Positions 16,823-25,324 of a stretch of 34,069 nt of DNA are shown one piece after another (the first letter of the stretch is position 1; each line of letters begins with the position of its first letter). Location of the stretch: NCBI GenBank assembly GCA_030998015.1, contig JARWMV010000153.1:1-34069 (forward strand). The letters run 5' to 3'. Below the pieces are notes generated by a model. It saw only the letters and a program-made list of their open reading frames with translations. It was not told the origin of the DNA and did no database searches. Both the position numbers and the translations under genes were made by a program. The DNA comes from Ceratorhiza oryzae-sativae. Taxonomy: Eukaryota > Basidiomycota > Agaricomycetes > Cantharellales > Ceratobasidiaceae.

Positions 16823-17500
16823 TCAATTAAATGAAATAGAGTTTCTGGTTTGGGAGGGGTTAGAAGTTTGATAAGTTTTTTGGTTATTACTTGATTTTAA
16901 ATGGACAACTGAAATAGGAGCCAACATCGAAAGCAATAGTATTATACTACATAAAATGAACAATGGGGCTCCATAGGTGTACAGTCCGTGGCCCAATGAT
17001 TCTACTTGTAGGAAACTAAAACTTGAAATGTCCCAAGTATACGGATTTTGGGAAATATTTACATCAGATATTGAAGGAACGGTTGAACCGTATAGTAATC
17101 CATTTAAATAAGTTAATAATTCCAAAGGCAGATTTAATATAGCAACTTTACCGAAGTTCACGGGAATTACTGTGAAAATCTCATATGTAAATAGAAAACC
17201 TACAGTTAAAGCCAAAGGTAGGTTTTTTGTATACTGACTTCCAATGTCCAGTATGTCAGATAAATTAATATTAATCATCATAATTACAAATAGGAAAAGC
17301 ACAGCTATGGCTCCAATGTAGACTATTATGTATGAAATACCTACAAAGCCCACTCCAAGTAAGATTAGGTAACCTGCGGCGTTGCAGAAAGCTGAAATTA
17401 AGAAAAGTACAGCAATTACAGGGTTTTTAGAAGTAATAACTAAAATACCTGATAAGATAGCTCCAGCGGCTAACACGTCTAATAAAAAGTTGTTTATCAT
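16823..17500 (-). CDS. nad6: NADH dehydrogenase subunit 6
   Basis: Membrane subunit of complex I. 225 residues from ATG at 17500 to TGA at 16825-16823. Conserved fungal Nad6 blocks: LAAGAILSGILVITSKNPV, FLISAFCNAAGYLILLGVGF, ISYIIVYIGAIAVLFLFVIM, NLPLELLTYLNGL and ESLGHGLYTYGAPLFIL, ending in the hydrophobic LLLSMLAPISVVHL. The conserved part ends near residue 198; the last ~27 residues are a polar linker (SSNNQKTYQTSNPS...) unlike a normal Nad6 tail. This and the TGA suggest the true ORF continues into the downstream LAGLIDADG gene under the fungal mitochondrial code. A poly-T stretch precedes the start. Confidence 0.95.
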   Translation of the reverse strand: MINNFLLDVLAAGAILSGILVITSKNPVIAVLFLISAFCNAAGYLILLGVGFVGISYIIVYIGAIAVLFLFVIMMININLSDILDIGSQYTKNLPLALTVGFLFTYEIFTVIPVNFGKVAILNLPLELLTYLNGLLYGSTVPSISDVNISQNPYTWDISSFSFLQVESLGHGLYTYGAPLFILCSIILLLSMLAPISVVHLKSSNNQKTYQTSNPSQTRNSISFN

Positions 17501-17554
17501 TTTTTTTTTGTTTAATTGTGCCTATGCTTTCGCATTTCTAAATATTTGTTTTTA

Positions 17555-17681
17555 CCTCGTCTGTGGTCTTGTTCCATGAACACGACCGCAGACTTCTGCC
17601 CCCCAAACATGTGCAGCTACGCTGCATTGTTTGGAGGGGCCGGAGCCTGTGGGCGGCTAAAGCCGCCCACAGTCGAGGCGA
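17555..17681. repeat. Family J composite with complete C hairpin
   Basis: Full version of the block at 15173-15284: GTCTGTGGTCTTGTTCC hairpin, C hairpin 17600-17640, and CCTGTGGGCGGC/GCCGCCCACAG hairpin. Confidence 0.82.
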
Positions 17682-17682
17682 A

Positions 17683-17930
17683 AAAGGCTGAATCCAGTAT
17701 TTTATTTTTATACAGGATAGGTTTTCCTTGAAACTTAACCACAATTTGACTAGGGTATTGATGGAACACTTTATTGCACCAGCTAGCCAGAAGTTTATTT
17801 TTGTTTTTATTTGATCTAGCTGAAACCGAGTAATACAAACCGATCGTTTTCAGAAGTTGAGTTACCTCAACAATGAAAACGAGCTTACGATCGCCGATTC
17901 AGCAGCGTACCTAGCAAGGTAAGGAAAATT
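17683..17930 (-). pseudogene. Unidentified mitochondrial ORF fragment
   Basis: The minus strand gives IGDRKLVFIVEVTQLLKTIG, LYYSVSARSNKNKNKLLASW, then CNKVFHQYPSQIVVKFQGKP and LYKNKILDSAFFA until the J palindrome. A TGA lies just before it, readable as Trp. The residues look like genuine lysine-rich protein code rather than repeat translation, but I do not recognise the family. It lies upstream of nad6 on the same strand. It could be part of a HEG or another accessory mitochondrial ORF. Confidence 0.45.
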
Positions 17931-18642
17931 CAATCCAGAGCCCCAGGACATGTGTTCAAGGGTTCTGGGTGTTATTTTTTTTTATTACCAGAAGATCCCA
18001 GATAGTTGGGCAAAGAGTGCCCGTAGACCCCCAATGATGCAATTAGGGGCCACTTAAAATAGCAAAGCTATTTTAGAGGCCCCGTAATTGCTTCATTTGG
18101 GGGGTGGATGCCCCCCAAACAATGCAGCGTAGCTGCACATGTTTGGGGGGCACTAGGGCCCAAAACCACCCCGGGTAATGGCACTCCCAATACGCTGGCC
18201 CGTAGGGCGTGCCTTACAGGCTTGGTAACGCATTGGGAGGCCGTTGCCATGCATGATTTTTGACCATGATGCTCAGAAAGGCGCGGTCTTTGGGGAAAAC
18301 TCCGAAGGGATACCACTATCCGTAAGAGCGTTTTTACTTCAGCCCCGAAGGGCTCGGTCAAATTTCGTTACCGCACTTTTGCCCTCACTTCTAACGCTCT
18401 TTGATCGCCCGAAGGGCGGCCTAAGCGGGGTACCCAGGTTCTTCCCTTTCAGCTGCTCCCCAATGATTGCAATGCGCGCCACAAGACTTGTGGCGCCATT
18501 GACCCCCCAAACTGATGCAGCTCGGAATCAGGCTCCTTGACAATTCCTAAGGAATTGTCAAGAAATGGCAGTTTGGGGGTCACCTGCGTCTGTGGTCGTG
18601 TTCCAGGAACACGGCCGCAGACGGGAAGAAGGAGAACTTAAG
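17931..18642. other. Repeat cluster, no gene
   Basis: Family D plus C block 18021-18152; CCAATACGCTGGCCCGTAGG palindrome 18184-18245 (also 11526-11584, 20262-20309, 27214-27258, 30512-30563); B hairpin 18390-18427; TTGACAATTCCTAAGGAATT hairpin near 18537; J hairpin 18590-18622. ORFs here are repeat translations. Confidence 0.65.
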
Positions 18643-18785
18643 TTCCCCTACCCTATCTCGTGTCAACTACTCTGAAGTTGTTGCACGTACGTGCAACAAT
18701 TTCACGCTTGTAGAGGAGACGTCTGTGTGCGGCTTAAGCCGTACACAGACGGCTCCGAAGCTTGAGTCGAACCGTGGTTTAGCGT

Positions 18786-18957
18786 CCGCGCGCGTTAGTT
18801 GCTGGTGGGACTTGTCCCACCAACCAACGTGAGCAATCGCAACCGTTTGCGATTGCTAGTGCGCGGCATAATATCGATATTTAGCCGCCGGCTGAAAATG
18901 ACGAACGGTCGTCATTTTCTACGAGGGAATCTTTAGGATTCCCTCTAACGCCGGCGG
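18786..18957 (+). repeat. Element A copy 16
   Basis: Full plus copy, counterpart of copy 10. Confidence 0.97.
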
Positions 18958-19168
18958 GACCCGTGCACGCCTGCGAACGCCTTGGCTTGCCAAGGCGGCC
19001 CTGGCGTGCGCGCGGCTCGCCGCGAACGCGGCCTCGTTAACAATGCCCACGGGTCGTTGACCCTCCGCTTTATTACCCCTGCCAAGACGTGCGCTAAAGC
19101 GCAGTTCTCTAGGCAGGGCGGCTGAAATCTTGGGTTACACCTAAGATTTTAGCCGATAGAGCGGGGGC
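18958..19168 (+). repeat. Compound cassette F'
   Basis: Short F plus E plus CGGCTGAAATCTTGGG hairpin, between two element A copies; same as 10255-10465 inverted and 32632-32841 direct. Confidence 0.9.
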
Positions 19169-19390
19169 CCGCGCGCGTTAGTTGCTGGTGGGACTTGTCC
19201 CACCAACCAACGTGAGCAATCGCAACCGTTTGCGATTGCTAGTGCGCGGCATAATATCGATATTTAGCCGCCGGCTGAAAATGACGAACGGTCGTCATTT
19301 TCTACGAGGGAATCTTTATGGGAGGTAGCCTGGACCATGAGACTCATGGTCAAGGCTACCTCATCTGAGGATTCCCTCTAACGCCGGCGG
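19169..19390 (+). repeat. Element A copy 17 with nested palindrome
   Basis: 222 bases; counterpart of copy 9. Confidence 0.97.
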
Positions 19391-19468
19391 ATACAGGTCC
19401 AGCAAGATTTTATAAATCTTGCATGGAAGCAAACCACGGAACGATGTTGACCGAGATAGAGGCCAGAC

Positions 19469-19850
19469 AAATTTGGGCAAGGACCAGTCATAGTCCGCAA
19501 CCTTCGGTCGGTTGTTACCCCCATATGATCCATACTCGCCTCGATCGGCGTTCTTTCTCTCTAAGATCGTCGGCCCTGGTATCTAGGTTAACGGGAGCAG
19601 GCTCACCGCCAGAGGGCCGGCCTCGTGCCCCATTCCCCAACGGGTCAGGTGTACGCTGGAATCTCCGCACGTTCCCTGCTCGGTCATCGAAGATGTCCGG
19701 CAGGGACGCACTAAACCGATTCGACGAGGGTTCATTTAACAGGGCCGGCGGAGGATCGTGCTTGCACGATCGTCCGCCGGCCCTTCCGCCGCCTCCTGTC
19801 CCTCTAGGGCAGCTTGAGGAAATAATCATGCTTGCATGATTTAACTCAAG
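19469..19850. other. GC-rich unique island
   Basis: About 380 bases of higher GC with long open frames on both strands that match nothing I know. It includes a GGGCCGGCGGAGGATCGTGC palindrome (about 19742-19788) and, inverted, GTCCCTGCCGG followed by CTTCGATGACCGAGC (19660-19705), which recurs at about 24264-24300. The last part (AATCATGCTTGCATGATT) recurs at 27740-27762. Possibly foreign or old intron DNA; no product claimed. Confidence 0.4.
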
Positions 19851-19914
19851 CTTCGGAGCCGTCTCCTCTACAAGCGTGAAGTTGTTGCACGTACGTGCAA
19901 CAATTTCAGCCAGC

Positions 19915-20136
19915 CCGCGCGCGTTAGTTGCTGGTGGGACTTGTCCCACCAACCAACGTGAGCAATCGCAACCGTTTGCGATTGCTAGTGCGCGGCATAA
20001 TATCGATATTTAGCCGCCGGCTGAAAATGACGAACGGTCGTCATTTTCTACGAGGGAATCTTTATGGGAGGTAGCCTGGACCATGAGACTCATGGTCAAG
20101 GCTACCTCATCTGAGGATTCCCTCTAACGCCGGCGG
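19915..20136 (+). repeat. Element A copy 18 with nested palindrome
   Basis: 222 bases, plus. Followed by GTCCATACGGCGGCGG (shared with 8291) and a GGGCCTGAACCATGG/ CCATGGTT-like hairpin, then a CCAATGCGTTACCAAGCC palindrome and C hairpin (20254-20362). Confidence 0.97.
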
Positions 20137-20444
20137 GCAGCCCTAGAGTCCATACGGCGGCGGATCATGGGCCTGAACCATGGTTATGGTCCGGCGGCTA
20201 CGCCGACAGATAAATTGGGGTATGAATTTAGGCGCGGTTATACCAACACGACGGCCTCCCAATGCGTTACCAAGCCTGTAAGGCACGCCCTACGGGCCAG
20301 CGTATTGGGAGTGCCATCACCCCCCCAAACAATGCAGCATAGCTGCATCAGTTTGGGGGGTCGACGGTGGCAATTGACGCCTGTGTCGGCCTTAGAGGTA
20401 TTTTCTGATGTATTTATTTTGGCAGGCTAAATTATTACTATATT

Positions 20445-20995
20445 TTATAGCCCGATTTTGTATAGCATCATGGATGGCATAAGGTCCTTCAATAAGGATT
20501 GTAAAACCGGTGTTGATTTGGCTGAAATTCTGATTGTAAAACCACCATTATTTGCATTAATTGTGCTTTTTAACCCGAATTTGTCAGTTAAAACTTGAAC
20601 TAGAAGTTCTACCTCAGCAATAGTGAAACTTTGAGTACTTAGCACCAATGCCCGGTCTTTTTTATTAAAACTACCATCGTCACAAAGCCAGTAAACTAAA
20701 GACAAAGGAGTAAGCAACTCCCCTATGTTTAATGGAACTACTTTTTGCCCATTCGGATAGAACAAATCATAGAGTTCATTAAAGCAAGGTAAGGAAAAGG
20801 TATTAAACGTAACTCTAGTATATATTTTACGTGTTACTTTGTGCGGCGGTCGATTAGTTGTTTTGGGCAATGAAGAACAATAAGTTTTAAACAAATCATA
20901 AAGGTGGAGCAAGTAATCCTCATGTAAAATACTTTGTTCAAATTGCAATCTTGCATTCACACTTGCTTTTCGTTTACGAATGCACATCTACCGTG
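20445..20995 (-). pseudogene. HEG-1, 3' part: LAGLIDADG endonuclease (second domain intact)
   Basis: Reads MCIRKRKASVNARLQFEQ, LHEDYLLHLYDLFKTYC, KVTRKIYTRVTFNTF, SLPCFNELYDLFYPNGQKVV, LLTPLSLVYWLCDDGSFNK (second motif, DDG), VLSTQSFTIAEVELLVQVL and ends MMLYKIGL plus TAA at 20445. It begins directly after the LGD of the first LAGLIDADG motif. The missing N-terminus (MTQAERLQFSLPQNLKDILV, then GLILGD) lies at 22006-22109, separated by HEG-2. Joined in thought, the two halves give the normal order of the paralogue at 14524. Palindromes at 21000-21060 (GCTTCAACTCTTCGAG type) lie at the junction. Confidence 0.88.
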
Positions 20996-21124
20996 GCCTG
21001 CTTCAACTCTTCGAGAGGCCAGGATCGAGGCCTGCTTCAACTCTTCGAGTTGAAACAGGCCAGGATATCGACTCCTTGGGGAAAATAAGGAGGGGTTTGT
21101 TGTTAATAATAATAATATATAAAA

Positions 21125-22005
21125 CTATAAACCTATTTTATGTCGCATCATAGGAGCCATGTGCGCCGCCAACAAATTTCGTAAAACAGGAATTGAATAA
21201 GAAGGAATTATTATTCTGTAAGAAGTTCCTTGTCTACATTTGTAGCATTTTAAGTTAAATTTGTTATTTAAAACTTCAATTAAAAGTTCAACTTCTTCTA
21301 ATGTGAAAGAATCCGTACATAATACGGTATATTTGCCAGGTTTATTCCAGCTACCATCATCTGCTATCCAATAGCTTAAAGACAAAGGTGTTAACAAGTC
21401 CTCTATAATGCTTGGAACTACCTTTTTACCTGATATGTAAAATAAATTATATAGCTCGGTAAAACAGGGTAAGCAATAAGTGAAAAAAGAAACACGAGAA
21501 TATACATTTCCTGTTCTACTGTCAGGAAGACGATTAGTTATTTTTGGGGCACTTGAACAATAAGTTTGAAATAGTTCGTACAAATGGTAAAGGTAATCTT
21601 TATGAACTATTCCTTGTTCAAATCTAAAATAAGCATTTCCTTTAATGGTTTGTTTCTGTGCAGACAAATCTCCTAATAATAACCCTATAGACCCCCAATA
21701 CGCTGGCCCGTAGGGACCGCGTATTTTGGGGGGCTATAGCCCCCCCAAACAATGCAGCGTAGCTGCATCAGTTTGGGGGGTCTATAGTGATTTCTCGTAA
21801 ATTTTCAGGTATAACAAATTCCTCTCTTTCCTTTTTTGTTAGCCGTTTGGTTTTAACAGGCACTAAAGAAGAAAGGAATAGTTGACTATACAAATTTATA
21901 TCAGACTCAATTAATTGAGTATAATCGATATAGAATAATAATTTCGTAGCACAATAAAATACAAAAGTTGTTATTAGAATTAAAAAAGGGAATATTCGAA
22001 GAGAG
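21125..22005 (-). pseudogene. HEG-2: LAGLIDADG endonuclease nested inside HEG-1, broken by one C-type repeat
   Basis: Starts SLRIFPFLILITTFVFYC, a hydrophobic N-terminal stretch, then LFLSSLVPVKTKRLTKKERE and EFVIPENLREI. A repeat (21691-21781: a CCCCCAATACGCTGGCCCG piece plus C hairpin) interrupts. Then GLLLGDLSAQKQTIKGNAYF (first motif), FEQGIVHKDYLYHLYELF, RVSFFTYCLPCFTELYNLFY, LLTPLSLSYWIADDGSWNK (second motif), VLCTDSFTLEEVELLIEVL and MMRHKIGL plus TAA at 21125. All domains of a ~250-280-residue enzyme are present apart from the repeat, so this is one of the least decayed HEGs in the window. A similar N-terminus (SLRIF) occurs in the HEG at 30846. Confidence 0.88.
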
Positions 22006-22109
22006 TCCCCGAGGATAAGCCCGACAAGAATGTCTTTCAGATTTTGAGGTAAAGAGAACTGTAATCGTTCTGCTTGAGTCATGCTATTTCTTTTCATGGT
22101 TTTAATCAA
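22006..22109 (-). pseudogene. HEG-1, 5' part
   Basis: MIKTMKRNSMTQAERLQF then SLPQNLKDILVGLILGD. It stops within the LAGLIDADG motif, where HEG-2 begins (SLRIF). The paralogue at 14524 reads LFSLSADLKAILVGLLLGD then LYARKQK at the same place, showing the empty site. The start is the ATG at 22109 or the internal ATG before TQAERLQ. Confidence 0.85.
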
Positions 22110-22114
22110 AAATA

Positions 22115-22150
22115 TTTATAAGACTGACATTTTAAAGGTATATCATATTA
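22115..22150 (-). promoter_or_regulatory. Conserved block upstream of HEGs
   Basis: The minus strand reads ATGATATACCTTTAAAATGT then CAGTCTTATA. The same block (ATGATATACCTTTAATATGT then TAGTCTTATA) lies at 30866-30895 before the HEG at 30846. It lies about 10-40 bases upstream of each start codon. A shared leader, promoter or processing site is possible; homology alone also explains it. Confidence 0.4.
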
Positions 22151-22169
22151 AAGATTAATATAATCACAT

Positions 22170-22560
22170 CCTCTATGAATGAAGAACTGTGGTTTCGCGT
22201 GTTTATACTATAAATACAGTCCAGGAAAATCCCACCCAGAATAGGCTTAAATCGGATTTATTGGTATTTCACCAAACCACGGGAACCTGGTTAAAGCACA
22301 ACCACGGAGTAGAAATAAAACACAGCCCTTCACCATAAGACGAAACCTAGGGCCATTCTGATAATTCCTGAACTATATACTTGTCAGAAGTGCAGGTTAA
22401 TTCGCTCTGCATAGAGCTTTAGCCAAACACAGTCGAAACGCCTACTTTAGTCGGAATCCTCCTGATTGCGAGGTATCCCGGATTAATTAATCCGGGTACC
22501 TCGGAATCCACAGCGCAAAAGAATCGCGCCATCAAAATGGGTTAGTCAGTGGAGTATGGT
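22170..22560 (-). other. Probable group I intron core, minus strand, interrupted by a palindrome
   Basis: The minus strand shows CCATACTCCACTGAC, GCGCTGTGGATTCCGACTAA (R-like, interrupted by a GAGGTACCCGGATTAATTAA palindrome at 22463-22505), AGTAGGCGTTTCGACTGTG and, later, ACAAGTATATAGTTCAGG (S-like, ~22388-22371). GACTA and TAGTT can pair as P7. The uninterrupted form of the first part is at 31570-31650, which shows exactly where the palindrome entered. The exons are not identified. Confidence 0.55.
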
Positions 22561-22609
22561 TGAAAATTTTAAGAGGATAAGATTTCTTATACTCTTCTTT
22601 TATAAGAAT

Positions 22610-22960
22610 TTCGCGCTGGAGGCCATGATTCCGAGGTATCCTTCCATGCAATTGCTGGAATGCAATTGCTGGACCGGATTAATTAATCCTGTCCAGCAAG
22701 ATTTTATAAATCTTGCGTGGAAGGATACCTCGCAATGCCATACACTGGTATCCAAAGGATACACAGTGTATGACGACTCCCTCTTGGCACGCACATACGC
22801 ATTAACTTCAAGAAGTTAATACATGCCAAGCCTTCTCATTCAGGACATGTTTTAACACGCCATGGCGGGTTAAAGCGCTGCCATGGTGGTTGTGCTTGTG
22901 CTCGAGGTGAGCCAGGGGCCGGAGCGTGGAGCAGGCCCCAGGCTCCTACGAGCAAACCCA
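22610..22960. other. Palindrome cluster
   Basis: Large nested palindrome at 22620-22740: GATTCCGAGGTATCCTTCCA outside, then CAATTGCTGGA repeats, CCGGATTAATTAATCC inside, and TCCAGCAAGATTTTATAAAT. Further palindromes: CATACACTGGTATCC.../GGATACACAGTGTATG (22739-22770), AACTTCAAGAAGTT (22803), CCATGGCGGGTTAAAGCGCTGCCATGG (22861-22887). No gene. Confidence 0.65.
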
Positions 22961-22961
22961 A

Positions 22962-23033
22962 AGGCGTTAAGAGGAATTGAACCTCTGTTAAAAGTATTAA
23001 CAGTACTCCGCATGACCACTATGCTATAACACC
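22962..23033 (-). tRNA. trnN: tRNA-Asn (GUU)
   Basis: 72-nt cloverleaf on the minus strand: acceptor GGTGTTA/TAACGCC, D arm GCAT-AGTGGTC-ATGC, anticodon stem GAGTA/TACTT with loop CTGTTAA (anticodon GTT), variable TTAAC, T arm AGAGG-TTCAATT-CCTCT. All stems pair (G-U pairs allowed) and the loops have normal sizes. It stands alone among palindromes; no neighbouring tRNA seen. Confidence 0.93.
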
Positions 23034-23051
23034 ACTTCGAGAATTTGAATA

Positions 23052-23470
23052 AGACCCCTATTTTTCCTGACCCGTCCCCTAGGTTGTTGCACGTACGTGC
23101 AACAATTTCACGCTTGTAGAGGAGACGTCTGTGTGCGGCTTAAGCCGTACACAGACGGCTCCGAAGCTTGAGGGTGAATACTCTTCGACAGGGTTAGGGT
23201 AGCTTTTCATTGACCGCAGGCCCGGCCCGCTCCCCGCGCGCGTTAGTTGCTGGTGGGACTTGTCCCACCAACCAACGTGAGCAATCGCAACCGTTTGCGA
23301 TTGCTAGTGCGCGGCATAATATCGATATTTAGCCGCCGGCTGAAAATGACGAACGGTCGTCATTTTCTACGAGGGAATCTTTATGGGAGGTAGCCTGGAC
23401 CATGAGACTCATGGTCAAGGCTACCTCATCTGAGGATTCCCTCTAACGCCGGCGGGGAGCGGAGCTAGGG
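23052..23470 (+). repeat. Tandem block 1 (G + A + GC spacer)
   Basis: CCCTATTTTTCCTGACCCGT..., family G (23083-23173), GGGTGAATACTCTTCGACAG, then element A copy 19 and GCTAGGGCCGCAGGGG. A second copy at 23648-24070 differs by lacking the nested insert and by carrying an extra ~36-base spacer (23818-23862) with the short tandem TTTTCCCTTGGG. Confidence 0.9.
23234..23455 (+). repeat. Element A copy 19 with nested palindrome
   Basis: 222 bases. Flanking bases extend the terminal stem by 7 bp (CCGCTCC on the left, GGAGCGG on the right). Confidence 0.97.
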
Positions 23471-23647
23471 CCGCAGGGGAAATAAAATTCCGGTTTTTCT
23501 AAAAAAAAACCCCCTTTGCGGGCAACTTTGATGGCATGATGATTTGCCTGGCATGCCTTCTTCCACGCCTCAAGCGCCGATTGACGCTATTATCGTTCCT
23601 ATCCCGCTTTCCCACAACAGAGCGGAGAAACTCCGGGATAGTTTTGA

Positions 23648-24070
23648 ATCCCCTATTTTTCCTGACCCGTCCCCTAGGTTGTTGCACGTACGTGCAACAA
23701 TTTCACGCTTGTAGAGGAGACGTCTGTGTGCGGCTTAAGCCGTACACAGACGGCTCCGAAGCTTGAGGGTGAATACTCTTCGACAGGGTTAGGGTAGCTT
23801 TTCATTGACCGCAGGCCCGGAGAAATATTGATTTTCCCTTGGGTTTTCCCTTGGGTTTTCCCCCGGCCCGCTCCCCGCGCGCGTTAGTTGCTGGTGGGAC
23901 TTGTCCCACCAACCAACGTGAGCAATCGCAACCGTTTGCGATTGCTAGTGCGCGGCATAATATCGATATTTAGCCGCCGGCTGAAAATGACGAACGGTCG
24001 TCATTTTCTACGAGGGAATCTTTAGGATTCCCTCTAACGCCGGCGGGGAGCAGATCTAGGGCCGCAGGGG
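23648..24070 (+). repeat. Tandem block 2
   Basis: Direct copy of 23052-23470, with element A copy 20 unmodified by the nested palindrome. Between the blocks (23471-23647) lies a unique GC-rich segment without a recognisable gene. Confidence 0.9.
23875..24046 (+). repeat. Element A copy 20
   Basis: 172 bases, no nested insert; left flank as copy 19, right flank altered (GGAGCAGA). Confidence 0.97.
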
Positions 24071-24300
24071 ATGTATTTATCTCTTTTAATTAAAACGGAC
24101 TAGCATAATATGGCATCCTTAACACTGCCCCATTCCTATGCTCATTTACCCTGACACTGGCATCATAGTTCCTGCACACGGAAGGAGGCCGTAGTGTGCG
24201 GGGCTTATCCCTGACGACTTCGATCTTGCCTCCCTAATCTCTCCCCTTTCAGTTTGGGTGTGTCCCTGCCGGACAGCTTCGATGACCGAGCAGTGAACGC
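24071..24300. other. Unassigned segment
   Basis: GCCCCATTCCTATGCTCATT... at ~24128-24180 is a diverged relative of GCCCCATCCCTATGTCAAGT at ~8630-8680. Both may be remnants of the same non-coding sequence. GTCCCTGCCGG followed by CTTCGATGACCGAGC recurs inverted at 19660-19705. No gene. Confidence 0.4.
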
Positions 24301-24761
24301 CTAACGCTCTTTGATCGCGCCTTTAGGCGCGGCCTAAGCGCTGAACGCTCCTTACAAATCCCTCCGCGCTCTTTGATCGCCCGCAGGGCGGCCTAAGCGC
24401 GGAGGGCTCAACTAATCGATGATTTGCGAAGGCAAATCTACACCCTGCCTAGAGAACTGCGCTTTAGCGCACGTCTTGGCAGGGTATCGATTAGCGGGGT
24501 GATGCTTTGCGTAGGCCCGCGCGCGTTAGTTGCTGGTGGGACTTGTCCCACCAACCAACGTGAGCAATCGCAACCGTTTGCGATTGCTAGTGCGCGGCAT
24601 AATATCGATATTTAGCCGCCGGCTGAAAATGACGAACGGTCGTCATTTTCTACGAGGGAATCTTTATGGGAGGTAGCCTGGACCATGAGACTCATGGTCA
24701 AGGCTACCTCATCTGAGGATTCCCTCTAACGCCGGCGGACATCAATTTGTAGGGGCGAGGA
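24301..24761 (+). repeat. Compound cassette (B+B+E+A), direct copy of 12857-13317
   Basis: Same order and near-identical sequence as 12857-13317, including the nested insert in element A. Confidence 0.9.
24517..24738 (+). repeat. Element A copy 21 with nested palindrome
   Basis: 222 bases, plus. Confidence 0.97.
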
Positions 24762-25103
24762 CGGGAAGAGTACGTCAAACTCGATCCTACCTCGGCGGGA
24801 TGGCAAATAGGTCTTCCACAAAGGGGTTGAAAGTTTCATTTTTGCAGCGCGCTATGCGGCTGCCCACAAATTGAATTTTGGACTATTGTTCTTGACATTA
24901 AAAATTACCCGACTTCGCTTAGATCCGATTTAGCTTGAGGGTAAATCGGGCTCCTCGAATGTACGTCTTCCAGGATGGAGATTAAGCTCCATCCGGAAGC
25001 CCATGGGAAATTAGGCGTTCTTCCATGCAAGATTTATAAAATCTTGCTGGACCTGCATCCTACCCAACAGGGCGGATGCCAGAACTTTATTTTGTTTTTA
25101 CCT
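24762..25103. other. Unassigned segment
   Basis: Contains GTTGAAAGTTTCATTTTT (also at 28274), a CCCGACTTCGCTTAGATCC/ AAATCGGG-like pair, GTCTTCCAGGATGGAGATTA (also at 8130) and a CCATGCAAGATTTATAAAAT hairpin (25024-25054). No gene found. Confidence 0.4.
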
Positions 25104-25324
25104 CCGCGCGCGTTAGTTGCTGGTGGGACTTGTCCCACCAACCAACGTGAGCAATCGCAACCGTTTGCGATTGCTAGTGCGCGGCATAATATCGATATTT
25201 AGCCGCCGGCTGAAAATGACGAACGGTCGTCATTTTCTACGAGGGAATCTTTATGGAGGTAGCCTGGACCATGAGACTCATGGTCAAGGCTACCTCATCT
25301 GAGGATTCCCTCTAACGCCGGCGG
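25104..25324 (+). repeat. Element A copy 22 with nested palindrome
   Basis: 221 bases (one G fewer at the left edge of the nested insert); directly joined to family F copy 5. Confidence 0.97.

Larger units (their letters stand above)
18643..19468 (+). repeat. 826-bp inverted duplication, right copy
   Basis: Inverted copy of 9955-10780: family G, element A copy 16, cassette F', element A copy 17, and the TCCAGCAAGATTTTATAAAT hairpin with GGAAGCAAACCACGGAACGA. Outside it the sequences differ at once. Confidence 0.92.

Noticed and set aside
19423..19952. Long overlapping ORFs on both strands (138 and 145 codons)
   Set aside because: They lie in GC-rich sequence where stops are rare, begin or end inside element A, and show no protein features.
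22160..22560. Group II intron (domain V) considered
   Set aside because: No domain V hairpin with AGC/GUUC-type motifs or reverse transcriptase code was seen; P7-like pairing favours group I.
22556..22819. 87-codon plus ORF
   Set aside because: Most of it is a nested palindrome that is open on both strands; no similarity to a protein.
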